From assembly GCA_963978895.1 (NCBI GenBank), contig OZ022240.1:4850711-4914710 (forward strand): a stretch of 64,000 bases of DNA, in the 5' to 3' direction. The stretch comes from Erpobdella octoculata (lineage: Eukaryota > Annelida > Clitellata > Hirudinida > Erpobdellidae). A program made the translations under genes and the position numbers. Below the pieces are notes generated by a model. That model saw only the letters and a program-made list of their open reading frames with translations. It did no database searches and was not told the DNA's origin. This document shows, piece by piece, positions 23,644 to 34,130 of this stretch. How positions within the stretch are numbered: position 1 is the first letter of the stretch; every line of letters begins with the position of its first letter.

Positions 23644-24252
23644 TTAGGGCATAGCCGGGTCTAAAATTCCGTTCCGGGTCCGGGTACCAGGTAGTAAGCT
23701 ATAGTACATGTTCCAAGGTCCAGTCCAATTTGTGTGGCATAATTTTAATAACACTTTGTCTTGTTAATAAAAATAATATTCAACAACACCATTTTAAACA
23801 ATGACAATTATTTTATTCATGTACTGGTGTCTATTGTCCAATCCAATCGAAAAATATCCTAATCTTTACTTATAAAAGAGTATACCAATTTAGCTACGTT
23901 TCCCATTAGCTTTTATGAATATATTCCGTCTTCTTGGATGACAAGCAGGATCGGTTGTCTAAGCAAATAAAACCAGCAGTGCTAAAAACTTGCTCACTGT
24001 CGACGCTAGAGGGCGGTGTCGTCAAAAACTTTCTTGCACATAATGCAAGATTTGGAAATTTTGCAGTTTGAGACTTCCAATAAAATGTAGCACCAAGTGG
24101 TGTGCTTGTACCAGGATGGAGTGGCTCTGCGAAATAACGCTCAATTTCCTTCTGACATATGTCGTTGTCAGTTTCCAAAAAAACGTTTTCAGACCCGGAC
24201 CCGGTGCCATTTCCGGGTCTCCAGACCCGGACCCAGCTATGCCCTAATACAT

Positions 24253-24305
<53 letters not shown>

Positions 24306-24400
24306 CATATATATATATACACACACATATATATTCACACATATACATATACACAAACACACACATACATATAGCTATATATATATATATATTTATAGCC
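23585..24400. repeat. TA and CATA microsatellites flanking the hAT insertion
   Basis: (TA)n at about 23588-23630 and 24262-24300, with mixed CATA/CACA at 24300-24375. These were one simple-sequence tract before the hAT insertion split it. Confidence 0.85.
23645..24246 (-). mobile_element. non-autonomous hAT element, 602 bp, with perfect 8-bp target duplication
   Basis: The termini TAGGGCATAGCCGGGTC (left) and TAGGGCATAGCTGGGTCC (right, reverse-complemented) differ at one position. Each is flanked by ATACATAT (23637-23644 and 24247-24254). On the minus strand the interior encodes only the end of a hAT transposase: FPNLALCARKFLTT, then SVDSEQVFSTAGF and a stop near 23906, which is the C-terminal dimerisation domain. 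It is best read as an internal-deletion derivative of a larger hAT element. It inserted into TA/CATA simple sequence just upstream of gene B. Confidence 0.85.
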
Positions 24401-24552
24401 ATGCCATAAATATGGCTATAAATCCATACTCCCAACAAGCACGAACTCTCAAAAAATTATTGATGGACATGATTTGATCTACTTCCAATTAAATGACAAA
24501 ATTTAATCAATATGTCTTCGCCTGTGGCGTATTGGCTATATTTATTTACAAA

Positions 24553-27500
24553 ATGTTTATGTTTATCTTATTTATTAATTTATTTTCAGTTCTGGCTTTG
24601 TTGATCATTTGTCAACTTCAAACATCTTTTGCTTTAATCCCTGCTTCGATTCCTGGACTACCTAAGAGTGTAGTTAGTTCATCTCTTAGATGTTATTCAA
24701 AGGAGAAAAATGGCGAACCAGAAATGAAATTTCATGATGGAAGTCCATTAGGCAGTTTCTAGTAAGTTGTTTTGATGATGCAGTTTGGGTCAAATGTCAA
24801 ATATTAATGTTAATTTTGTTGGTTTTTTAAGTAATGAAAGTTCTGGGGAATATGTCATAAATCAGTTTTGCAAAGACACTGAATGGAGGTGTTCCAACTC
24901 ATCATTTGAGCAATCTCATTTTGTTATGAGTTTCATTCATGGTCTGTTGGATGTAATTTTTTTATTAAAACGAAAATGTGTTTTAATTATTATTATAATC
25001 TTTTAATGAATAATAAAAGTTGAGTAACTTTTTGTTGAACACATTTTTTTTCTTTTCATTTAATTTTTCAGGATCGACATCTTGCTACATATTTATCGCC
25101 GACTTAACCAATGTTGTAGTTGGAGGGCCCTTGTCAGAAGTTTTTACGAATATACTGGGTTATTTATGCATGTTATTTTTCAGACATAACTTATATTGTC
25201 TAATTTATTGAAATTATTACTAAATTATAATACTGAGATAATGCCTTCTGAAAATTACTTTTATTAATGGAAAAAATTTGTATTATTTGGCAATAGTATA
25301 CTGCAGTGAACTAAAGCAAATTTTAAAATGCAATCATGCTAAAAAAAAATTACGGAATGCCTGAAAATAAATGAATGAATGAATGCATTTATTTGGTGCT
25401 GGTATAAATTACAAGTGTTACTTTTTAAATTATTTGCATTTTAATAATTAATTTTTTTTAAATTAGGATCTGACCATTGATATATACTATTGATAGGACA
25501 AGCTCTATACATTGCTGTTTAAAAAGCCGTACAGCATGGGGGAAACGACTGGGAAAGAACTAATAGCAAATAATTGTATACACCATAGATCTAATGTAAT
25601 GTCTGAAAAAAAAATTTTTAATTCTTACGCCGGAAAGCTAATGCTTCGAAAAACGTAACAAAGCAATGACATAATTTTAATTACAGCAAAATGAGATTTT
25701 GTATGACCTGTGTTCAATTTGGAATTGTTTTATATTCCTAATTATTAGATTGTATTGCTTTTTGTGATAAAAAACTGGCAGTGTTTACACTGAAATTAGG
25801 TCGTTGCTATTGCCCCGGTGGTTAGCCGTGGAAATAATCAGTAAAATTGCTACTGAGCCGGCAGTCCCGCCGTATGTCTACCTAAAATTAAACCATAACC
25901 CTATCCCTAACCCTTTAGAAAATATGTACATCTTTATCAATTGATCAAAGAATCAATTGTTTTGGCAAAACCGCAGGCTCAGTAGCAATTTTACCGCTTA
26001 TTGCCCCGGCGCCTACTGCCTTGGTAATAGATATAACGCTGAAATTACTCTACTCTATAAGTCTATAACTAACTCCTCAGAAATGTATATTTTAAAAACG
26101 TCTAACTTTATCATAGTGAAAATAATGAAATAAAACTGTCTGAAAGTTTTAACTACCGTGATTGCTCCATTTTTTAGGTATGGTAACTTGTACTTGTATA
26201 CATATTGTATACTATACTTAACTTTCAAGTTTTAGTAAATTTTAGTTTACATTAAGTTAGGTAGGTTTTAGTAAAATGTAATGTCAGGCTTGCTGAAGTG
26301 GTAAAATTTATACTAACTGAATATGATCAGCAATATTTTACTGAATTAAATGACAGTGAAAAATACGAAGAAAACAAACAAATTATAAGTATTCTTTTGC
26401 ACAACATTGGTGCACCTTTAAGCTTCCACAATGACACAAGGTTATCAAAATGTATTCATTTTTGAAGTTATTGCTTTTAACTTCACCTGCTTCTCTGTTT
26501 TGCGCACATACGTGCTGTTTAAAAATAATGATTTCTCAATCATTTGTAGTACCGAGTTTATTTGCAACACATCCTTTTACACTCGAAGAACTGTGTATTT
26601 ACTGCATATTAAATACAAAAACATACAATGATTTATTGTGGTTGGTTAGTATATGACACTTCGAGCTTATAGTACAACTGTCGTTTGATTCAACTACATA
26701 AAAACAAATTGAACGTTATGAAAGTCAATACTTAAAAATAAAGTCAAACATGAACAACAAAGTTGTATTCAGTTAGTTGTTTCAACATCAATGTTGTGGT
26801 TGATGAAAATCTTGGAATTTACTTTGACTTTTTCTGATGGCATCTACCAAAAAATAAATCTGGAGATTTTGAGTTGAGTAGTTAGTTATTGAAGTACATG
26901 GTCATTAGGAGTTTTCATCTTCATCTTTGGCTCTTTAAAAAATTAGTAAATGAACATGTCAAAACTTAACTCTGAATAATTTATGGCATTATTATAATGT
27001 AAACAATTTATTTACAAGCTACTAAATTTGTATGAGTTAGGAATAAGATTAATCAACTTCAAAGAGAGTTACAAATTATGGAGAAAACTTACTTTCTAAG
27101 TAAGTTGCAATAAAGCCAATTAACTTCTGCTGATCCCTGCTCATCAACTTCAAAAGACAAAATGTAAGCATAATACAACTTCCTGGACCACATGCAGGCA
27201 TAATATCCATAAACAACGGCAATTGCAAATATAATTATAATTGCATTGTTATGTTATATATCTTGTAAAATATCTAGCTAGATGCTTTGACTAAATGAGA
27301 TTTTTAAATTTATTTGTGGACAATAAACCATAAAAAACTATCAGCACTTGTAAAATTAAATGTCAAGACCATCACTCTCAGGAAATCGCTTCCACTGATA
27401 TAACTCACAACCGCAGCGATATGGTTCGTTGGGAATAGATATCAGTACGGTCATTGGGTATGGTGGATTTGATTGTTTACCACTTCAATATCGCTCCACG

Positions 27501-30500
27501 TACAAAATGTCTGCGCCCAGCCGAACAGGAAGTAATTGCACTTGTCCTATCAATAGTATATATCAATGGATCTGACAAATAGTCCAATGATAACAATTTT
27601 AAAGCCTGAATGTGATCTTAGAAAGAAACTAGCCTTTACAATTCTTTATTTGAATTGATTTTCTTAAGTTATATCTGGAAAATTGGCATGGAAGCGAAAG
27701 GCCTTAGAGTGAATGCGAGTAAGACAAAAATCATGAAGTGTCGGGCCGGAATGGGACAGGTGAAGAAGTCGGGTAAATGGCCATGCAGTGTATGCAGAAA
27801 AGGTGTTGGCTCCAATTCTATTTGTTGTGTGGATTGTAAGAGTTGGGTCCATAAAAGGTGCAGTGGCATTTTGGGTAGTTTGAAAGATCTTGTTGGCTTC
27901 CGTTGTAAGAGTTGTGTGGCTGGTGGTTCTGTTCAGGAAGAGTTGTTGGGCGAGGTTGAGGTTGAGCCAGGTGTAAAGGTGGAGTGTGTGACCAAGTTCT
28001 GTTACCTAGGTGACACATTAGGTGCAGGAGGAGGTGTAGATGAGGCGGTGAGAGCTAGAGTGCGTTCTGCCTGGGCTAAATTCAAAGAGTTATCTCCTAT
28101 CTTGACCACCCGTGGTGCATCCTTTCATGTGAAAGGAAAGGTGTATAGGGCATGTGTTCAAAGTGTCCTTGTTTATGGCACTGAAACATGGTCTATGAAG
28201 GTGGAGAATCTAAGAAGTTTAGAAAGGGCAGAGCGTATGATGGTTAGATGGATGTGTGGTGTTTCGTTGAATGATCGTGCACGTAGTGTGGATTTGTACA
28301 GCCTTCTGAATGTTCCTTGTGTGGCTGATGTGGTGAGACGTGGAAGACTAAGGTGGTTTGGACATTTGGAGCGCAAAAGTGCAGATGATTGGGTTTCGGC
28401 AATTAGAGATGTGGATGTTGTAGGAGTGAAAAGTAAAGGTAGAAGTAGGAAGACTTGGTGGGAATGTGTGAAGAAAGACATGGATGAGCTCGGCCTGAAG
28501 CGGCAGTTTGCCCTGGATCGTGACTTGTGGAGGGGCCTGATATGGAAAAACGTCCAACCCTAGCATAGCGTGGAATAGGGACGTTTCAAAAATAAATGAT
28601 GATGATGATGATATAATTTTTCCTAAAAATAATAATTGATGTTTATATATATTTATAAAGTGTCATATAGAAAATTTATGCAACTTAAGTATATATGGTC
28701 AGTATTGTTATTAATCTTTCTTTGGCGCTTTCTAACTTTGGCCTGTAGTTGGTTGGCTTGTGGCAAACACATTTCATCCTGAAAACTTTCTTTTGACGCA
28801 CTAATTGCTTTTATATTTTCACTCTGCTAGTTGATAATATCAACCAGGAAAAGAGAAACATCTCTGATCAGATTGGAAATTCTGCTTTGTTAAATGAATG
28901 TTAGTAGTCTGCCTTGAATTGTTTGTAGTTTTTATTGATCATCTGGAAAAGTTTAATTTTTGATTATTTCAGCTCGGTCACTGAATAATAAAATTGAAGA
29001 AATGAACTCTCTATTGAGAGAAATCAGTCATAAAATAGGTAACCATATTTTTTAATTGTGTGCGGGTGATATAGCTTATGCCACATTAAACATTTTCAAA
29101 CTTTAAAATGTGGTCAACATTTTTATTTACCTATCTTTGATGCTTTCTAAATTTACCCAATAGTTTCCTCCTGAGAAGAAATAAGCTGGTTGATATGCGG
29201 CAAACCCATTTTGTTATACTAATTGTATTTTATTTTTATTCAACTAGATGCTTATGCCAACAAGAGAATTAATGCATCATTGAACATTATTGATCAGATT
29301 GTAAATGCTCATCGGTCAAATGAAGGTTTGGTAGTACGCTTTGAATTGCTTATTGTTTATTTTAATCATCTAATGTTTTATTTTTGTTTGTTTTCAGATA
29401 ATTTCTTAAATAATAAAATGGACAAAATTATTTCTTTATTGGAAAAAATCAGTCATGAAAAAGGTGGGCATATTTGTTATATGTTTTGACACTAGTCTTT
29501 AGCATAAATTAAAATCATTAGCTTTTTAAATACTTTTATACATCTAATTAACTTTTGATGTAATAAATAATAAGATCTGACAATCTAAGGATAAAAATGT
29601 TGTACTGCAAATTGATCTTGATGAGATATTAATGTTTTGTGAGTACCCTCTTTACGGCTGTCAGGCGCCCTTTGGAGCTGTATTTATTGTACATGTGACA
29701 TCAGTGGAGTCATGAAAAGTGCAGTATTATGGTCTAAAAATATATGTCACTTTCTTCTGACTAGTGGTCCACTGACTGGAATGCTTTGTGATCTAACTTG
29801 GACAAGCCATTTATATAGAGTGTCTTCATGATGCTGATAACTTTATGGTCAGATCTTCTTAGCACCTGAAGTAATTTTATGGTTCCAACTTTCTCTTTGT
29901 GTTCAAATTCTATTGATGGTAGATTTACCAAAACTATATGGACAGAGATATTTCAACTTGTGATTATGTTTCATTTTCTAACTGCTCACATATTTTTTTT
30001 CTTCAGCATAATTGGTTATTGCTGAGACATGCTTAAAAATACAAAAGTCATCTCCCTTTATAGATTGCGAAAATTAATGTTTTCATGGTTTTTAAAGGGG
30101 CTTTTTACATTTGCGGACCATTAAGGGAATGCTATTGTCAATAGCTCTCTCATCTCCATGAATTCCAAGGAATTTAGCATCGATCTGTGTTTCTTAATGA
30201 AGAAGTTTTGTGATTTTTATGCAATCATTTCAATCACAGATAATGCTAATGTAAGCCTTCTCAGAGAAGATTTCAACCCTGTTGAATAAATATAAGCCTT
30301 GCATGATTTTCAGATGAGCCTTCTTTAATATGATATAACATACAGCAAAGAATAATAAAGTTTGTACTACTTCCTAGTCTAAACATAACGAAACCTAGGT
30401 ATGGGTGAGGCCGGGTCGGATCAGACCTAAGTGGATCAGGCTGTATCACCAAGTTAAGACAGGTTTATGGGTCGGGTCAACGTTTTTTTAATCAAACTAT

Positions 30501-31586
30501 TTTCAATTTTTAGTTTGTCTATTATTTTAGAAAAGTATTGCATGTACATTTATTACTTTTCATTAAAGATTATTTACATCAAATTTTTTTAGCTTGACCC
30601 GATTTGACTTAACCTCTCCTTAACCGACCCATTCACATATCAAAATTCCATGACCCGGCCTGATCCGCGAATAACTCTGTTTGCTGTTATACTTTCAGAA
30701 TTTATGATATCAGAGATTATTTGAAGCTCTTTTAGTTATTTCAAAACTGCACCATTTCAAGGATTCAATCCTCTGATATTACTCACACTGTCATTTGGTT
30801 GAAAATTTCTCTGCTTATTTCATTTTTACCACTAGTTATACGCAACACTGATGTAAAAGTATTCAAATACATTTTGGCTTTACAAAATAGATAGAAGGCA
30901 AAAAGCATTTTGCTTTCTTACATGTAATCATGTAACAGGAATACACATTTTTTTAAATATTGGTTTTGTAAAATAAAGTCGCCTGCAACTTTAATTTTAA
31001 AATTGATTATTTAATTATCATTGTTTCTGAATAAAAACTATGGAGGTAAAAACACTCATACAAGGTCTTTATAATAAAAAAATCTTTTGTCTTGTGGACG
31101 GCTTAAATATAATCAGGCTTCAGCGGTTTTAACTAATATAATATGGAAATAAAACTTAGGTATAAAGATTTTTTGATTTATTGAATTAACATTTTTATTT
31201 CAGCTGGAGGAGACTGGCAGAGCCCATTATTAATTGTTATTTCAATCCTGGTAATAATTATTGTGGTAATTCTGCTCTGTGGTTGTCTCTATTTTGGCTA
31301 TAAGAAGTTCAGAAACAAATCTGGCTCTCAGAAACTCGATCAGAAATCAGAATCAGAAAACAAATTTAACATTCGATATCGCCAAAACTCGGTTAATTCA
31401 CAATCAGAGATGAAATTATTAAAAAATAATGAAGCTGGTAAGAGAAATAATGATGATTTTGATGGGCCTGCTCTTCCTGCTGCTACTCATGATGATAAAG
31501 ATGATCTGGTTCCTTGTTCCACTTCAACATCTATTAGTATTGATGAAGATGGTACTGCCAAAGAAGTTGTAGATTCTGTTTTATAA
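24553..31586 (+). CDS. gene B: putative single-pass membrane protein with duplicated coiled-coil stalk (paralogue of gene A)
   Basis: Eight exons were inferred: 24553-24761, 24832-24941, 25072-25158, 28831-28899, 28973-29038, 29248-29325, 29398-29463 and 31204-31586. They total 1068 nt, giving 355 residues. There is a signal peptide (LFSVLALLIICQLQTSFA), then an ectodomain of about 115 residues with several cysteines and sequons (NES, NSS). The stalk has two copies of a two-exon module. In each, a glycosylation-site exon (NIS or NAS) is followed by an exactly 66-nt heptad exon (SLNNKIEEMNSLLREISHK; FLNNKMDKIISLLEKISHE). The membrane span is LLIVISILVIIIVVILLCGC. An acidic, serine-rich tail of about 100 residues follows. 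Intron phases equal those of gene A throughout. The family is not recognised, and I infer only a cell-surface location. Confidence 0.62.
25799..26040. mobile_element. inverted-repeat MITE with telomere-like core, copy 5 (nested)
   Basis: It shows the same arms as the elements at 549 and 1580 (AAAATTGCTACTGAGCCGGC and GGCTCAGTAGCAATTTTACC) around CCCTATCCCTAACCC. It lies inside the 25475-27568 element and so inserted after it. Confidence 0.8.
26272..26656 (+). pseudogene. possible ankyrin/SOCS-box-like gene fragment, frameshifted
   Basis: One frame (26272-26465) reads a helical stretch including NKQIISILLHNIGAPLSF, which resembles the second helix and loop of an ankyrin repeat. The next frame (26450-26656) includes VPSLFATHPFTLEELCIYCI, which loosely fits the start of a SOCS box. 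A stop and a frame change separate them. Similarity is judged by eye and is weak. It could instead be an unrelated transposase remnant. Confidence 0.25.
27655..28610 (+). mobile_element. 5'-truncated non-LTR retrotransposon, reverse-transcriptase C-terminal part
   Basis: The open frame ends at 28563. It begins just downstream of the catalytic region (GLRVNASKTKIMKC). It then has a C4HC3, PHD-finger-like cysteine block (CSVCRKG, CCVDCKSWVHKRCSG, FRCKSC) and the conserved LINE tail motifs FCYLGDTLGAGG, ACVQSVLVYGTETWSMK, RMMVRWMCGVSL and GRLRWFGHLER. No catalytic YxDD is left. After the stop comes an AATAAATGATGATGATGATG tail, the microsatellite 3' end common in such LINEs. It sits on the sense strand of gene B's intron 3. 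Confidence 0.9.
29464..31203 (+). other. last intron of gene B; holds a small CCGGGTC-bounded repeat
   Basis: No coding exon is recognised. At 30404-30670 the ends GGTGAGGCCGGGTCGGATCA and the complement of TGACCCGGCCTGATCCGCGA form imperfect inverted repeats around about 230 bp, probably a MITE. Confidence 0.45.
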
Positions 31587-34130
31587 TGTAAGAAGACCTT
31601 GCTTCAACTATTAATTCATAGAAAGCCGAACAGCAGGGGGTCATTTCAGCAAAACCTTAGGGGTGCAAAAAATTGTAAAATCTGCAGATTAAAAAAAATT
31701 ATTTTTTTAATGCTATATTTTTTTCCAAAAATAGCGAATAGCCGGGGAGGGGGTAGTCGTAGATACTTTTCAAAAAAATTATTGAAACTTCATGCGCTTT
31801 TTCTCCAAAAAACTGGAACTGGAGAAAAAAGTAAGTTGTAGCCAGTGACAGATTTATGGGAGAACCCACATCGTTGGCCCCCGTTCATCAGCTAATTTTG
31901 GAGGCAAAAGTGTTTAAGGTTTTCACAAAAATTTTGGAAAAGTACCTGCTACAATTGCTCCCCCCAATCATCAGCTCTGTTTGGTGGAAAAATGTACAGA
32001 TATAATTTTCTAGGGGCATATTCCTTAGACTTTGCCCAGGGTGCCAAAAACTCTAGCTATGCTGCTGCAGTTACTGGGTTGTCTTGACCTATTTTTTAAA
32101 CTTGTGTTAATATTGGTGTAAGCAGCCTTACCAAATGAGCTTATTGATTTCTCAAATCCCTGCACAGACCGAATTTTTTAAACCTGACCCAATATATAGA
32201 TAAAAAAAAATCTCAAGCCCAGTCTTATTCATTTTCATTACCACAAAAACCCATGGCTCAGCTAAATAGCTTCTACCCATGCTAATTTTGGTCTGGCCCG
32301 ATTCCGTTTGATAACTCTTATATAAAGTCCCGCACCGAACACGTCCCGTGCAGGGCTCTAGTTTGGTATCAACTCTGATCAATGTTTTGTGAGTACAATT
32401 TTTTTAGGTTACACTTATGAAATGGAAAAACGCATTGTGAAAAAAATAGTTGTCTTTACAAATATTTTTATTTTAAAAAAAATGAAAATCAATAAACTGA
32501 AATTCTACAATGCATAATGCCCCATGTTCCCAATATCAGCATCCATCCAGCTTTTATAGCTACTTGAAAAATTCCCAACTTTAAACATTTTTTTCCCAAA
32601 AGAGCAGATTACCGGGAGGGAGTATTCGCAGCTCGCAGCTACTTCTAAATAAAAAGCTCCTTCAAAATCTTCTTCAAGAACATTGTAGCTATTTGTTTTC
32701 TAAAACAATTCTTTTCGCTAAATCCTTAGGAGGGCAATTGCTCCCCTCGCAAATGACGCCCCTGCTGAACGGCTTGACTGTATGGCAATATTTTTATCAG
32801 GTGGCCTTTTGAAGACTATTTTCAGGAATTTTTTTGCGAACAATGATTTCAATATCTGCAATCAATTTCAGGGTTTTACATTTATTTAAGCGAATCATGA
32901 CTATCGTTCTTTTTGTTTACGTCATCAGTGTCTCACAAAATTGTATCTCTTCGCCCTCATTTACTACGATGGTTGTATCAATCACTTAGCTGCCTTGTAT
33001 TTCATATGATTTACTTTTCTTGCAAGTGTTTTGTGATGCATTCCATATACTTTTTTCTTATTCTTTGACAATATTTTTTGTTAGTTTATGTTATAGGTTC
33101 TTTCATGTTTGACAATCATGCTGATTTTATTTTAATAATGCAGGTCTAGTGCACATATGACCATAGGACATTTTTGTATATTTTAAAAATTATCTATGTA
33201 CTTGTTTGTTATAACAATCCGGTTAATTTCAATGTAAATTTTTGTTTATGTATATACGTACTATCAAGCTACCTGTGTAACAGTGCACAATTATTGTTAT
33301 ATAGCTACAGATATATGCATTTCTGAATTGGTTTGACATGTTGCAACAAATGCTCAATTTGATTTCAATAAAGGTAAAACTTTGGCTTTGTGCAAGATGG
33401 TTAAATCTACGTTTATTAAAATTTGAAAATTTTTCAGTTAAATTTGATAGACCCCTGAATAAAACCAGCCTAGTAGAAATGGGATACAATTCGAGTGGTG
33501 TTTTTTAGTCAAGGATGGTGCAAAAAAATCCCGTGTGATCCCAACGTGCCGTTTTCGGGCGCCGCCTAATTTTAGAGTCGAAAGCTATACTATATTAGCG
33601 CTTCTAATTATTATTATTGTTATAGCGCCAGAGATCTACCTGAATTGACTGCCCTGTCATCACCTGGCTGCAGCCCCGCTTGGTAAATTGGTCTGTAGTG
33701 CTTCTTCCTGTCTGTTTAGCTTCTATTCCCTTAGAAATGTAGGGAAATCAGTTCTTTTGGCCTTACACCACTGGAGGTTTGCATCTCTACGCCATGCATA
33801 CACAAAAAGAATGATAAACTGAGTTTCGAGCCATGACTTAGTGGAATGTTGGCGTCCAGACGCTGTTGCAGAGAAACAGCCATATGCGGGGACTGTGATT
33901 CAGGTTCAAGAATAATTAATACAATGGCGACAATGGGTACCATAATATGTTTACGGTGTTTCTGCTTATACTGCCAGTGCCTCAAGTGACAAGATTCAGC
34001 CATTTCTCTCAACAAGCAATCCGGATTAACTTGAGTTTAAACGGCCTTATGTAAAGGTTTCCCAGTGAAACAAGTCTGAATACATATCCAGGTACTGTTG
34101 GATAAATTAAAATTAAAAAAAAACCAGTTT
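31587..34130. other. intergenic between gene B and CCDC73-like gene; repeat fragments only
   Basis: A dispersed block with GGGGAGGGGGTAGTCGTAGA (31615-31850) has relatives at about 16570-16640, 32600-32640 and 58640-58690. A hAT-like MITE lies at about 32143-32358 (CCCTGCAC at one end, AGAGCCCTGCACGGG complement at the other). At about 33600-34010 (minus) a retroposon-like body ends in CTGGCGCTATAACAATAATA. No host gene is seen. Confidence 0.5.

Larger units (their letters stand above)
25475..27568. mobile_element. 2.09-kb DNA transposon with perfect 28-bp terminal inverted repeats, in intron 3 of gene B
   Basis: The left end reads CATTGATATATACTATTGAT and continues to GGACAAG. The right end is its exact complement over 28 bp. 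An 8-bp target duplication GATCTGAC flanks both sides (25467-25474 and 27569-27576). A CA start, 28-bp TIR and 8-bp duplication fit P-element-like or hAT-like elements, but I find no transposase signature. It contains a copy of the telomere-like MITE (25799-26040) and a possible captured gene fragment (26272-26650). Confidence 0.8.

Noticed and set aside
26272..26451. A 180-nt phase 1-1 open segment that would fit as an extra exon of gene B
   Set aside because: It lies inside the 25475-27568 transposon with its own target duplication and has no counterpart in gene A, so I left it out of the gene model.
33731..34015. Minus-strand frame of 94 residues
   Set aside because: It lies in retroposon-like sequence ending in a GGCGCTATAACAATAATA tail and has no recognisable domain.
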